A stretch of 64,000 bases of DNA from Arthrobacter sp. SLBN-112 (GTDB taxonomy: Bacteria > Actinomycetota > Actinomycetes > Actinomycetales > Micrococcaceae), in assembly GCF_030944625.1 (NCBI RefSeq), contig NZ_JAUSXY010000001.1:2542001-2606000 (forward strand), in the 5' to 3' direction. Positions 1 to 10,936 of the stretch are shown piece after piece (positions within the stretch are counted from its first letter, which is position 1; every line of letters starts with the position of its first letter). Below the pieces are notes generated by a model. It was not told the DNA's origin, ran no database searches, and worked only from the letters and a program-made list of their open reading frames with translations. The position numbers and the translations under genes were made by a program.

Positions 1-1095
<1,095 letters not shown>

Positions 1096-1151
1096 CCGGG
1101 CTGCACGGCACCTGCCGGCCGCGCGCCTGAACATCCGCGGAAACCTACATA

Positions 1152-1640
1152 TCAGCGGTGCCGCGCGCGGCGGAAGATCCAATGCCGCAGCATGCTGAAC
1201 CGCACGGCGGTGGCCAGGAAGCCGGACAGGGTGGTTGCCACCAGTTCATCCCCCACCGTGGCGTCCGGGTTGAACCAGTGCAGCACGCCCAGGCTGCTGC
1301 CCGTGATGACCAGCGCCACGGCGATCACCACCAGGCCGTTGAGGTGGTCGCGGGTCCGCCGCTGGCCGCCGGCAATCTTGAACGTCAGCCGCCGGTTCAA
1401 GGCCGTGTTTAACAGGGATGTGAGGACCAGTGCCACCGCGTTGGCCAGCTGCGCGCCCAGCCAGGGCCGCAGCAGGGCATACAGTCCAAGAGAGGCCGCC
1501 GTGCAGATGACGCCGACGCCGGTGAAGCGGAGCAGTTGCCGGATGGCCGGGAAGCGCAGCACTCCGCGGTAGTGCCGGGTGGCGGGCAAGCGGCGGGTCG
1601 GCGTTTCCTGGATGGCGGGGGCGGACGTTCCGTCCGTCAC
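1152..1640 (-). CDS. GtrA family membrane protein
   Basis: A 162-residue protein with four predicted membrane segments (about residues 35-56, 62-84, 98-120 and 130-150) and the family pattern RFTGVGVICTAASLGLYALL near the first helix and LNRRLTFK after the second. GtrA/PF04138 proteins are thought to help move lipid-linked sugars or teichoic or arabinogalactan precursors across the membrane; substrates are mostly unproven. The start is GTG at 1640. It is followed on the same strand by nothing within the window and faces the cysteine desulfurase gene convergently. No glycosyltransferase partner lies beside it. Confidence 0.85.
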   Translation of the reverse strand: MTDGTSAPAIQETPTRRLPATRHYRGVLRFPAIRQLLRFTGVGVICTAASLGLYALLRPWLGAQLANAVALVLTSLLNTALNRRLTFKIAGGQRRTRDHLNGLVVIAVALVITGSSLGVLHWFNPDATVGDELVATTLSGFLATAVRFSMLRHWIFRRARHR

Positions 1641-1740
1641 GCGATTCCACCGGGGGCGCCGTTGGCGCCGCGGGCCGGGGACCGCGGGCTATTCAGCGGG
1701 GACACGGTGTGCCGCTCGCTCGTGGGGGAGCCGGCCATGG

Positions 1741-2403
1741 TCAGTACAGTTCGCCCACGGGAATTTCCACGGCCAGCCGGTTGGACGGACCGGGCAGCGG
1801 ACATGCCCAGGCCTCGTTGTAGGCACAGGAGGGGTTGTACGCGAAGTTGAAGTCCACCACGAACGTGGCGTCCGGACCGGTGCCCTGAACGCCGTGGAAC
1901 GCGCCCTTGATGGTGTCCAGCAGGTAGCGGCCGGCCCCGTAGGTTCCCCCCGGCTGGCCCGCGGTCGCATCCCGGAACGGGACGAAGATGCCGCCGCCGT
2001 ATCCGTGGATCTTCCAGACCCCCAGTTGGCCCATTTCGGGGAGGTCGAACGTGCCGAGCCGGATAAAGTGGACCACGCCGTCCGTCCCGGTGTCCACGCT
2101 CATTTGCCGGCCTGCGCCTTCCTTGGTCAGCGGGACGTGGAACCGGTAGATCGGATCGTAGTCGGCCGTCTTCAGCCCGGAGAAGCGTGCCTTGTCCGCC
2201 GCGGTGAGGGCGGATGCAGGGTGGGTGGCGAACATGAGGTCGCGTTGATGGCGCCAGTACGAGTGCGCCTCGGCCGGGTCCTCCGCGGAGATCTTGCGGA
2301 CGTTGTCATAGAGGGCAAAGGTCCTCAGCCGCCAGTCGGCGATGTCAAGGGCGGACATTTCCGCAGGATTCTCTTCGGCTGCGCCGTGCTGCTCTTCCGC
2401 CAT
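1741..2403 (-). CDS. DUF1684 domain protein
   Basis: A 220-residue soluble protein with the features of DUF1684: SALDIADWRLRTFALYDNVRK near the N-terminus, the central RFHVPLT and RLGTFDLPEMGQLGVWKIHGYGGGIFVPFRD region, then GTYGAGRYLLDTIKGA, DFNFAYNPSCAYNEAWACPLPGPSNRLAVEIPVGE at the C-terminus. Function is unknown for the family. The ATG at 2403 is chosen over an upstream in-frame reading to 2526 because family similarity begins soon after it, a GGAGG lies just upstream, and a TAGGCT box ends 7 nt before it. It is divergent from the lipoprotein gene at 2575. Confidence 0.85.
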   Translation of the reverse strand: MAEEQHGAAEENPAEMSALDIADWRLRTFALYDNVRKISAEDPAEAHSYWRHQRDLMFATHPASALTAADKARFSGLKTADYDPIYRFHVPLTKEGAGRQMSVDTGTDGVVHFIRLGTFDLPEMGQLGVWKIHGYGGGIFVPFRDATAGQPGGTYGAGRYLLDTIKGAFHGVQGTGPDATFVVDFNFAYNPSCAYNEAWACPLPGPSNRLAVEIPVGELY

Positions 2404-2410
2404 AGCCTCC

Positions 2411-2416
2411 AGCCTA
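2411..2416 (-). promoter_or_regulatory. -10 box for DUF1684 gene, leaderless-type spacing
   Basis: TAGGCT on the minus strand ends 7 nt before the ATG at 2403, so transcription would start at or next to the start codon. A GGAGG also lies in the gap, so the leaderless reading is not certain. Confidence 0.45.
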
Positions 2417-2561
2417 GTCCCCGGCCAAGGCAGGAGCGTCCGACGGCGACACGCAGGCAGGGCGCCCGGGTCGCGGAACCGAGGTGGCACCCCGGGGCGG
2501 CATCCGGGGCGGCGGCCCGGAAACACCGCCGGGCCGCCCGCGGAAGGCGGCCAAGCACGGT

Positions 2562-2567
2562 TAGGCT
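2562..2567 (+). promoter_or_regulatory. -10 box for lipoprotein gene, leaderless-type spacing
   Basis: TAGGCT ends 7 nt before the ATG at 2575 and no Shine-Dalgarno sequence is present, consistent with a leaderless transcript. It mirrors the identical box serving the divergent DUF1684 gene. Confidence 0.5.
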
Positions 2568-2574
2568 GGCTCCC

Positions 2575-3382
2575 ATGACAGGCAAGGCAACATTGACCGT
2601 TCTTTCCCGGATGTCCTGCGTCGCCGCCGCGGTCCTGCTGGCCGGGTGCTCGGGACCCCAGGCCGGCAGCGGACCGGGCTGGACGGCACAGCCGGACGCC
2701 TCCGGATCCGCCGCATCCGGCGCGGCAACGGCATCGCCGGGCGCGGCCGGCAGCACCCCCGCCTCGGCGTCCGCCACAGCCACCGAACCCCAGGCCGCCG
2801 CCACGGCGTCATCCTGGAAGACCTACTCGGATCCGGCCAAGGCAGTGAGCTTCGACCTGCCGCAGGACTGGATAGCCCAGTCGGTGGCGCCCGAGGAAGG
2901 TGTCCTTCCCGGCGCCCTGAGGGTCGAGGTCAAGAAGCCCGACGGAACGTTTGTCGCCGCGCTGCGGACCGGACTGCCGTCGTCGTCCACCGACTGCCCG
3001 GACAACGCCAGGCACCCCTACACGGTGATCAGCAGCGTGCCCTTCGACCTGGCCCGCCCAAGGCGGGGAGGGAACCATCCCGCCGCGGATGGTCTACCGG
3101 GTGATCCAGGGCTACCGCTACTTCGGCTCCTACGGCATCACCAACCTGGTGGGCGGAACTGACGGGCAGGCGTGCGAGCTGCGCAACGTGGTACGCGGGC
3201 CGGCCGGCAAGGGCGACTACTCCTTTGGCGACCTGGTTGCACTGAAGGCCTTCTCGCCGGACGAGAAAGTGGCCCCGGCGATGGGGTTCGATACCCTCGC
3301 CCAGGCCGCCCAGTACGTCAATGAGAGTTCGGACTTCGCCAACGTACAGCGGATGCTAATGTCGCTGAAGGTCAAAAACTAG
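2575..3382 (+). pseudogene. Secreted lipoprotein, single-base frameshift
   Basis: An exported lipoprotein of unknown function, about 268 residues when joined. The N-terminal part has a signal peptide with lipobox LLAGCSG (Cys near residue 24), then a Ser/Ala/Thr-rich linker and a folded region beginning WKTYSDPAKAVSFDLPQDWI. The frame starting at 2575 loses similarity after SVPFDLA, while the +1 frame continues naturally from about 3056 as GGEGTIPPRMVYRVIQGYRYFG to the stop at 3382. One extra C near 3053-3055 (ggCCCgccc where ggCCgccc restores the frame as DLAAQGGEG) explains the break. It may be a sequence error or a real lesion. Confidence 0.75.
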
Positions 3383-3453
3383 TCCCGCTGCCCGCACCCA
3401 CCAGGTGTCGGGGACCGCGACTGTCCGTCCGCCCCCAACACCCCCGGAGAGAC

Positions 3454-4260
3454 ATGGAACGCTCTGTTTCCGCACGCCTGGCCTTCAGGACCACAGCCCA
3501 TACCAAAGTGGCCATGGCCATTGCCGCGGCGAGGAACAGTGGCTACTCATCCTTTGAAGAATCCCTGTCCGTTATGGCAGGAGGAACGGACGTGCCGCTC
3601 ACGGAGGTATCCGATCACCACGGCGGCCGCCTCCACTACATGGAGTTCGACGAACCCACCGAGGTCGCGGTGGAATACGCCGCTACAGTGACCGGGCGCG
3701 CCGTCCCGGAAGAGGCGGAGCTGGCGGACCGGATCCGGTACGTCCGCCCCAGCCGCTACGCCGAATCCGATCGGCTGCTGCCAACCGCCTACGCCGAATT
3801 CGGCGGGATCCACGGGGCCGGGCTGCTGCATGCGGTCCGGAACTGGGTCAACGCCGAGCTGCGGTACATCAGCGGCTCCTCCCGCGGCACGGACGGGGCA
3901 GTGGAGACCCTGCTGAGCCGCCGCGGCGTGTGCCGGGACTTCGCGCACCTGGCCATCGCCCTGCTGCGTTCCAAGGACATTCCGGCACGCCTTGCGGCTG
4001 TCTACGCCCCCGGCCTGAGCCCCATGGACTTCCACGCGGTGGCGGAAGCCTACGTGGAAGGTGCCTGGCATGTCATCGACCCCACCGGGCTGGCCCCGCG
4101 GGAATCGATGCTCCGGATCACTGCGGGCCGGGACTCATCGGACACGGCGTTCCTTTCCACCGTGGGCGGCAGCCTGACCCTGACCCAGCTGCGCGTCACG
4201 GCCGTGGTCAACGGCGGGTTGCCCGTTGAGGACCCGTCCCGGCTGGTAGCGCTGGGCTGA
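3454..4260 (+). CDS. Transglutaminase-like domain protein
   Basis: A 268-residue cytoplasmic protein of the transglutaminase/protease-like superfamily. The catalytic triad is recognisable: Cys in RRGVCRDFAHLAIALLRS (about residue 155), His in MDFHAVAEAYV (about 194) and Asp in WHVIDPTGLAP (about 209). The N-terminal region looks like the beta-rich half of the short bacterial members. Such proteins may be amidases or proteases; the substrate is unknown. GGAGA lies 3 nt before the ATG. It stands alone between the lipoprotein gene and the convergent MarR gene. Confidence 0.85.
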   Translation: MERSVSARLAFRTTAHTKVAMAIAAARNSGYSSFEESLSVMAGGTDVPLTEVSDHHGGRLHYMEFDEPTEVAVEYAATVTGRAVPEEAELADRIRYVRPSRYAESDRLLPTAYAEFGGIHGAGLLHAVRNWVNAELRYISGSSRGTDGAVETLLSRRGVCRDFAHLAIALLRSKDIPARLAAVYAPGLSPMDFHAVAEAYVEGAWHVIDPTGLAPRESMLRITAGRDSSDTAFLSTVGGSLTLTQLRVTAVVNGGLPVEDPSRLVALG

Positions 4261-4288
4261 CGCCGGGCACGCCCGCCCGGCGCCGGGA

Positions 4289-4756
4289 CTACCTGGGCAG
4301 GGTACCCAATGAGGCGCGGAGCTTGTCGGTGAGCCTCATGAGTTCCTTTTGTTCGGCCGCCGTCAGCGCGGGCGCCACCAGCGCGGAGATGTCGCGGACG
4401 TGCTCGCGGCCGATTTCCTTCTGGAGCTCCCGCCCCTCGTCCGTCAGCTGCAGCAGCACGCCCCTGCCATCGTCGGGTGCCGCCATCCTTGCTACCAGTC
4501 CACGCTTTTCAAGCCGGTCCACCAGTCTGCTGAGGCTGGACTGGCTGAGCAGGACGTTGTCGTTGAGCTCGTTGAGCCGCAGCCAGCCCGAGGGGCAGCG
4601 GGACAGCGTGAAGAGGACGTCGTATTCGTTGACGGCCAGTTTGCGGAACGCCGGTCCGGACTGCAGTTTGCGCATCACCGCAACCTGGGCCCGGAACAGC
4701 GACTCCCATGTTTCGGCCGCCAGCCGGACCGGCGAGTCGGATCCTTTCGCGGCCAT
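4289..4756 (-). CDS. MarR family transcriptional regulator
   Basis: A 155-residue winged-helix regulator. The DNA-binding region reads EYDVLFTLSRCPSGWLRLNELNDNVLLSQSSLSRLVDRLEKRGLVAR followed by the wing APDDGRGVLLQLTDEGREL. Two adjacent ATGs exist (4759 and 4756). The second is preferred because GGAGG lies 4 nt upstream of it but only 1 nt from the first. Its start overlaps the stop of the upstream monooxygenase gene (TGATG), so the two are translationally coupled. It probably represses the pair through the palindromes at 5897-5936; the ligand is unknown. Confidence 0.9.
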   Translation of the reverse strand: MAAKGSDSPVRLAAETWESLFRAQVAVMRKLQSGPAFRKLAVNEYDVLFTLSRCPSGWLRLNELNDNVLLSQSSLSRLVDRLEKRGLVARMAAPDDGRGVLLQLTDEGRELQKEIGREHVRDISALVAPALTAAEQKELMRLTDKLRASLGTLPR

Positions 4757-5865
4757 CATGCCTCCGAGGCGGCTTTTTCGACGTCCTGGGCGGCCAGCAG
4801 AGCGGCGACCCGCCCGGCGTGGGTGGGCGGCTCGGGAACCTGTGCGGGCTTGCGCGCCGCGTACTCCTTGCGCAGGGTGGGCAGGACTTCCTCGCCGAAC
4901 AGGTCCAGCTGCTCCAGGACGGTCTTCAGCGGCAGTCCCGCGTGGTCGATCAGGAACAGCTGGCGCTGGTAGTCGCCAAAGTATTCGCGGAAGGTCAGGG
5001 TCTTCTCGATGACCTCCTGCGGGCTGCCCACCGTCAGCGGCGTCTGCGAGGTGAAGTCCTCCAGGGATGGACCGTGCCCGTACACGGGGGCGTTGTCGAA
5101 GTACGGGCGGAATTCCTTTACCGCGTCCTGGGAGTTCTTCCGCATGAAGAACTGGCCGCCCAGGCCAACGATCGCCTGGTCCGCAGTGCCGTGGCCGTAG
5201 TGCTCGTACCGCTCGCGGTAGAGGCTGATCAGCTGCTGGTAGTGCTCCTTGGGCCAGAAGATGTTGTTGGCGAAGAAGCCGTCGCCGAAGTACGCGGCCA
5301 CCTCGGCGATCTGCGGCGTGCGGATGGAACCGTGCCACACGAAGGGGGCCACGCCGTCAAGCGGCCGCGGCGTGGACGTGAAGTTCTGCAGCGGGGTGCG
5401 GAACTTGCCGGACCAGTTCACGGTGTCCTCGTCCCAGAGCTTGCGCAGCAGGCTGTAGTTTTCGATGGCCAGCTCCACGCCGTCCTGGATGTTCTTGCCG
5501 AACCAGGGATACACCGGGGCGGTGTTGCCGCGGCCCAGGACCAGGTCCACGCGTCCGTCAGACAGGTGCTGGAGCATTGCGAAGTCCTCGGCGATTTTCA
5601 CGGGGTCGTTCGTGGTGATCAGCGTGGTGGCCGTCGAGAGGATGATGCGCTCGGTCTGCGCTGCGATGTAGGCCAGCGTGGTGGTGGGGGAGGAGGAGAA
5701 GAAGGGCCGGTTGTGGTGCTCGCCCAGGGCGTAGACATCCATGCCGATTTCCTCGACCTTCTTGGCGATGGCCACCGAGGCCTTGATGCGTTCGTGCTCG
5801 GTGGGGGTACGGCCCGTGGTGGGGTCCGTGGTGATGTCGCTGACGCTGAAAACACCGATCTGCAT
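4756..5865 (-). CDS. LLM-class flavin-dependent oxidoreductase (luciferase-like)
   Basis: A 369-residue bacterial-luciferase-fold monooxygenase, normally using FMNH2 from a reductase partner. Seen are MQIGVFSVSDIT at the first strand, ALGEHHNRPFFSSSP, RIILSTATTLITTNDPVKIAEDFAMLQHLSDGRVDLVLGRGN, and the C-terminal GSPQEVIEKTLTFREYFGDYQRQLFLIDHAGLP. Length fits the LLM family. It is the first gene of a two-gene unit with a MarR regulator; two strong inverted repeats lie 32-71 bp upstream of its ATG. The substrate cannot be inferred; a xenobiotic or phenolic inducer would fit MarR control. Confidence 0.9.
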   Translation of the reverse strand: MQIGVFSVSDITTDPTTGRTPTEHERIKASVAIAKKVEEIGMDVYALGEHHNRPFFSSSPTTTLAYIAAQTERIILSTATTLITTNDPVKIAEDFAMLQHLSDGRVDLVLGRGNTAPVYPWFGKNIQDGVELAIENYSLLRKLWDEDTVNWSGKFRTPLQNFTSTPRPLDGVAPFVWHGSIRTPQIAEVAAYFGDGFFANNIFWPKEHYQQLISLYRERYEHYGHGTADQAIVGLGGQFFMRKNSQDAVKEFRPYFDNAPVYGHGPSLEDFTSQTPLTVGSPQEVIEKTLTFREYFGDYQRQLFLIDHAGLPLKTVLEQLDLFGEEVLPTLRKEYAARKPAQVPEPPTHAGRVAALLAAQDVEKAASEA

Positions 5866-5896
5866 GATGTGCCTTTCCGTTCCTGGACTTGCTGGC

Positions 5897-5936
5897 TTGG
5901 TTTAAGTGTAAACCAAAGTAGATGCATTTGCATCTA
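5897..5936 (-). promoter_or_regulatory. Two operator-like palindromes upstream of the LLM-marR unit
   Basis: TTGGTTTA-AGTG-TAAACCAA (5897-5916) and TAGATGCA-TT-TGCATCTA (5919-5936) are perfect inverted repeats with 8-bp arms, 2 bp apart. The second has the ATGCA-centred shape typical of MarR sites. A minus-strand TACACT (5905-5910) inside the first could be the -10, so a protein bound here would block polymerase. Binding by the product of the gene at 4289-4756 is inferred. Confidence 0.7.
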
Positions 5937-6011
5937 TCGCCTGCTGTAACGCCTGGCTGGACGGAATATTCCCATAGCTACGGAAGGCCCGGACAGCCCC
6001 GGAACACAGCG

Positions 6012-6049
6012 ATGCCCGCACCGCCGAGGCGGAACGGGCATTGCGGGCA
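6012..6049 (-). terminator. Hairpin after the RND permease gene
   Basis: GCCCG (6014-6018) with CGGGC (6035-6039), and CCGCC (6021-6025) with GGCGG (6028-6032), form a compact stem. An alternative outer pairing uses ATGCCCGC and GCGGGCAT. It lies 10-45 nt past the restored stop at 6059. There is no U-tract. Confidence 0.45.
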
Positions 6050-6058
6050 TTACGGAGC

Positions 6059-9000
6059 CTATTCAGCGCCGCCGGGGGCCGCGCGCCGGCCGCTGACTTT
6101 GGGAATCTGACCGGTGGTCCAATCCCTGAACTCGGCGTCGACGTCGGACGCCCGAACGCCGGACGGGCCTGCAGATCCCGAAGCAGGGCCTTCTTCTCCC
6201 GGCGACCCTCCACCAGCCGGTACAGCACGGGGACCAGGATCAGGGTCAGCGCCGTGGAGGACACCAGGCCGCCGATCACCACCACAGCCAGCGGCTGGGA
6301 GATGAAGCCGCCGCCGCCGGTGAGGCCAAGGGCCATGGGGGTCAGCGCGAAGACCGTGGCCAGCGCCGTCATGAGAATGGGCCGCAGGCGCTGCCGGGCG
6401 CCGTTGGTGATCGCGTCCGCCACATTCATTCCAGGCTTGCCATCCCGCGGCTGCCGGTACTGGTTGATGAGGTCGATCAGCACAATCGCGTTGGTGACCA
6501 CGATGCCCACCAGCATCAGCATGCCGATCAGCGACGGCAGGCCCAGCGGAACCCCGGTCAGCAGCAGGAGCGCCACGGCCCCGGTGGCCGCGAACGGGAC
6601 GGAGACCAGGAGGATCAGCGGCTGGATGAGGGATTTGAACGTGGCCACCATGATCACGTAGACGATGGCAATGGCAGCCAGGAGGGCCAGGCCCAGCTGC
6701 CGGAAGGAGTCCGCCTGCTGGGTGGTGGCGCCGCCGATTTCGGCCGTGACGCCCGCCGGCAGCTGCACATCCGCCAGGCGCTTTTGGACTTCGGTGTTCA
6801 CCGCGCCCAGGTTGGAGCCCGACGGCGTGATCGACACCTTGGCAGTCCGCTCGCCATTGCTGGCCGTAATGGAGACGGGGACATCCACCTGCTCCACGGA
6901 GGCGATACTGCCCAGCGTCACAGGACGGCCGCCGGCCGGCAACGGGATGTTGCGTACCGCGTCGATGCTGGTGAATTTGGTGCCCTGGCCGATGCGGACC
7001 GGGTAGTCGTTGGTGTCGATGCGGACCGTCCCGGCAGGGATGGGGCTGATGGTGGAAGCCAGGACCCCGGCCACCTGTTCCTCATTCAGTCCGGCGGCCA
7101 CTGCTTTGGCCCGGTCCACCTTGACCTGCACTACGGGATTGCTGGCGGCCAGGTTGCTGGCCACCTCGCTGGTGCCGGGAACACCGGACATGGCCGCAAC
7201 CATGGTGTCGCTGGCGGCTTGGAGGTCGGCGCTGGTAGCGGCCTTCAGGGTGATGTCCACCGTGGACGAGGTGCCGAAGCCGCCCTGCTGGGTGCCCACG
7301 GAGATCTTGCCGGAATCAGGCACCTTGGCCAGCTCGGACCGGACAGCGTCCTGGAGCCGTTCCTGGTTGGCCTTTTCATCCGTGACCACCGTGAAGGTCG
7401 AATTTGAGGATCCGCTGGAGGTGAGTGCCGCGAAGCCGGCCTGGGCGTTGCCCGACGTCACCTGGACGTCCTTGATGCCGTCGATGCCGCGCAGGACCTC
7501 CTCGAGGCGGATGGCGGCGGCGCTGGTGTCTGCCAGGCTGGTCCCGGCCGGCAGCGCCTGGCGCACGGTCAGGCTGTTCTGTCCCGAATTCCCCAGCAGG
7601 TTGGTTGCCAGCAGCGGCGTCATGGCGCCGGTGGCGCCGAGCACCAGGACGGCGGCCACCAGGGTGATGACCGGATGCTTCTGGGTGGACCGGAGGATGG
7701 GCAGGTACCCGCGCTGCAGCCGGCTGCGCTGCTCGGCGTCGTGGGCCTTTGCCTTTGCTTCGTCGGCCATCCTGCGGGCCTCCGGGGACCCGGCGGGAAC
7801 TCCGCCGGGCGCGCCTGCGGGGTTCTTGAGGAACCAGTAGGCGAGAACCGGGACGATGGTAAGTGAGACCAGGAGCGAGGCGAGCAGCGCCATGGTGACC
7901 GTCAGCGCGAACGGCCGGAAGAGCTCGCCGGCCAGTTCACCCACGAAAGCGATCGGCAGGAAGACCGCCACGGTGGTCAGGGTGGATGCAGTGATGGCCC
8001 CTGCCACCTCCCTGATGGCGGTGAGGATGGCCGCGGACTTTTCCTCGCCGTAGCTCAGGTGCCGCTTGATGTTTTCGATGACCACGATGGAATCGTCCAC
8101 CACGCGGCCGATTGCGATGGTGAGCGCGCCAAGCGTCAGGATGTTCAGCGAATAGCCGGTGCCCGACAAGCCGATGAACGTGATGAGCAGCGACAGCGGG
8201 ATGGACACGGCGGTGACCAGGGTGGACCGGGCCGACATCAGGAAGAGCAGGATGACCGCGACCGCGAATCCCAGCCCCAACAGGCCTTCGGTGGTGAGGT
8301 CCTTGATGGACTTTTCGATAAACGGGGCCTGGTCGAAGACGGGGGTGAACTTTGCGTTTGAGCCCAGTTCCGCCTGCAGAGCCTGCAGGGAATCCCGCAC
8401 CGCATGGGAAATCCCCACGGTGTCGCCCTCGGGTTTCTTGGTGACTGAAACGGCCAGGGTCTCAACCCCGTTGGTGCGGGTGATGGAGGTGCGTTCGTCG
8501 TCCTTGAGCGCGACGTCGGCAACGGAACCGATGGTGGCCGCGTTCTTGGCGCCGGCCAGCGGCAGGGCCTTGATGGCGTCGAGGGAATCGACGGGGCTGC
8601 CGATCTGCAGCGAAAGGGTCTTTCCCTGGTCCTGGAGCGTTCCGGCCGGAACCAGCGCCCCGTTGTTGGACAGGGCATCGCGGATGGCCGTAAGGCTTGT
8701 GCCTGCGGCTGCAACGGCATCGGCCCTGGGCAGGATTTCGATGTGCTGCGACGCCCCTCCGGTAACGTCGGCGCTGCGGACGCCGTCGATCTTCTGCAGC
8801 CGGGGCACGGTGAGGCGCTGGAGGTCGGCGTTCAATTCGCTCAGCGGCTTGTCCGACGAGACCGCCAGGAAAACAATGGGGAAATCGCTGATGCTTCCGG
8901 CGATGGCCTGCGGCTGGACGTCGCTGGGGAGGGTGCGCTTGGCATTGGAGATCGCTCGGTCAATCTGGTTCCGGGCCCGGTCCAGGTTAGAACCATAGGT

Positions 9001-9288
9001 GAACACCATGGTGATCTGCGAGACGCCGGTGCGCGACGTGGAGGAGGTGGATTCCAGCCCCTCCACGCCGTTCAGCGCCTTCTCCAGCGGACCGCTGACC
9101 TGCTTGTCCACCACTTCGGGCGAGGCGCCGGGCATGGCACTGAGCACGGTGATCTGCGGGAACTCAATGGATGGGATGAGCTCCTGCTTCAGCGAGGACA
9201 TGGTGATCACGCCGAACACCGAGGCGAAGACGGTGATCAGCGCGATCAGGGCCCTGTTGGCAAGGGAAAGGTGCGCCAGCCGGAACAT
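6059..9288 (-). pseudogene. RND-family efflux permease, frameshift near C-terminus
   Basis: A proton-driven AcrB/HAE1-type inner-membrane exporter of about 1075 residues. It shows the first helix LANRALIALITVFASVFGVI, the porter-domain motif PGASPEVVDKQVSGPLEKALNGVEGL, the TM4 motif GALTIAIGRVVDDSIVVIENI and late helices such as LLVGIVVTNAIVLIDLINQYR-like text near MLMLVGIVVT. The unshifted frame runs on to 5902 with an unnatural Arg/Ala-rich tail through the operators of the next gene. One base missing near 6150 would give SDVDAEFRDWTTGQIPKVSG and a stop at 6059, just before a hairpin. AGGAGG precedes the ATG. No membrane-fusion partner is adjacent. Substrate unknown. Confidence 0.85.
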
Positions 9289-9354
9289 GGGTGCCCTCCT
9301 GGGGGTCGAGTGACTGGTACATGCCCTGGGTGCCAGCCGCTGGCCCCGGAAGGG

Positions 9355-10857
9355 TCAATGGCTGGCGGAAACGCTCTCCAGCTGGAGGGACTTGGCCGTG
9401 GACCGTTCCAGCTCCGCGGCCAGGTCGGGATTTTCATCCAGCTTGACCCCGTAACCGGGCATCATGTCCTTGAGCTTGGACTGCCAGCCCTTGAAGTCCC
9501 TGGGGAACGTCTTCTGCAGCAGTTCAATCATGATGGGGACAGCGGTGGAGGCTCCGGGCGACGCGCCCAGGAGCGCGCCGATGGAGCCGTCGCGGCCGGC
9601 GATCACTTCGGTTCCGAACTGAAGGATGCCGCCCTTTTGCGGATCTTTCTTGATGATCTGCACACGCTGGCCGGCGGTGATAAGTTCCCAGTCTCCGCCG
9701 TTTGCCTCGGGGTAGTACTCGCGCAGTGCCCCGACCTTCTGGTCGTGCCGCTTGGCCACTTCCTTGACCAGGTATGCCGTGAGGTCCATGTTGTCCTTGG
9801 CCACGGCGAGCATCGGGATGATGTTGCTGGGCCGGATGGACAGCGGCAGGTCCAGGTAGGAGCCGTTCTTGAGGAAGTTCGTGGAGAAGCCTGCGTACGG
9901 TCCGAACAGGAGCGAGCGCTTGCCGTTGACGTAGCGGGTATCCAGGTGCGGTACGGACATGGGCGGGGCGCCGACGGAGGCCTGGCCGTACACCTTGGCG
10001 CTGTGCTGGGCGGCAATCGTCTCGTCCGTGCAGCGGAAGAACTGCCCGGAGACGGGGAATCCGCCGTACCCCTTGCTTTCGGGGATGCCGGAAGCCTGGA
10101 GCAGATGCAGAGCGCCGCCGCCGGCGCCGACGAAGACGAACTTGGCGTGGATCTTGCCGTGCTCCCCTGAACGCGGGTGCTTCAGCGTCAGGTCCCAGCC
10201 GCCGTCGGACGCGCGGGAGATGCCGGTGACGTCGTGGCCGTAGTTGATTTCGACGCCGTTGTTCCCCAGGTAGCCGGTGAGCTCACGGGTCAGTGCCCCG
10301 AAGTCGACGTCGGTTCCCTCGGCGGCCCGGGTGGCGGCGACGCGCTGCTGGGGGTCGCGGCCCTTGACGATCAGCGGCGCCCACTTGGCGATCTGTGCGT
10401 GGTCCTCGGAGTATTCCATGGACCGGAACAGGGTGTGCGGCTTCAGGGCCTCGTACCGCGTCTTCAGGAACCGGGTGTGGTCCTCGCCGATCACGAAGCT
10501 CATGTGCGGGACGGTGTTGATGAAGCCCTTGGGGGAACCGATCAGGCTGTTGTCCACCAGATGGGACCAGAACTGGCGGGAAAGCTGGAACTGTTCATTG
10601 ATGAGCAGCGCCTTGTTGGGGCTGACCGAGCCGTCTTTGGCTGCGGGGGAGTAGTTCAGTTCGCAGAGGGCCGCGTGGCCCGTTCCCGCGTTGTTCCAGG
10701 GATCTGAGCTTTCGAGCCCCGGCTGGTCCAGCCGTTCGAACAAGGAGATGGTCCAGTCCGGCTCCAGCTGCTTGAGGAATGCCCCCAGCGTTGCGCTCAT
10801 GATGCCGCCGCCTATCAGGACAACGTCGGCATGTGGGGTCTTGGAAATGAAGGTCAC
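9355..10857 (-). CDS. mqo: Malate:quinone oxidoreductase
   Basis: A 500-residue FAD enzyme at the inner face of the membrane that oxidises malate to oxaloacetate and reduces quinone, replacing or supplementing NAD malate dehydrogenase in the TCA cycle. Visible are the N-terminal dinucleotide fold [87 protein letters not shown] and the C-terminal [19 protein letters not shown]. The start is GTG at 10857 with GGAGA 6 nt upstream. The RND gene follows 66 bp downstream on the same strand, but nothing links the two functionally. Confidence 0.97.
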   Translation of the reverse strand: MTFISKTPHADVVLIGGGIMSATLGAFLKQLEPDWTISLFERLDQPGLESSDPWNNAGTGHAALCELNYSPAAKDGSVSPNKALLINEQFQLSRQFWSHLVDNSLIGSPKGFINTVPHMSFVIGEDHTRFLKTRYEALKPHTLFRSMEYSEDHAQIAKWAPLIVKGRDPQQRVAATRAAEGTDVDFGALTRELTGYLGNNGVEINYGHDVTGISRASDGGWDLTLKHPRSGEHGKIHAKFVFVGAGGGALHLLQASGIPESKGYGGFPVSGQFFRCTDETIAAQHSAKVYGQASVGAPPMSVPHLDTRYVNGKRSLLFGPYAGFSTNFLKNGSYLDLPLSIRPSNIIPMLAVAKDNMDLTAYLVKEVAKRHDQKVGALREYYPEANGGDWELITAGQRVQIIKKDPQKGGILQFGTEVIAGRDGSIGALLGASPGASTAVPIMIELLQKTFPRDFKGWQSKLKDMMPGYGVKLDENPDLAAELERSTAKSLQLESVSASH

Positions 10858-10936
10858 GATCAGTCTCCGATTGCAGCGGCTCTGGCTGTCACAGAATATC
10901 CCCGCGCAGCCGACATACTGAAATTGGACCGGCCCG

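Noticed and set aside
1579..2574. Long open frame upstream of the lipoprotein gene
   Set aside because: It overlaps antisense DUF1684, has Arg/Gly/His-rich text without family similarity, and the true protein starts at the ATG at 2575 with a signal peptide.
5902..6058. C-terminal Arg/Ala tail of the RND permease as a real extension
   Set aside because: Restoring one base gives a natural end and a stop right before a hairpin, and the tail would run through operator palindromes.
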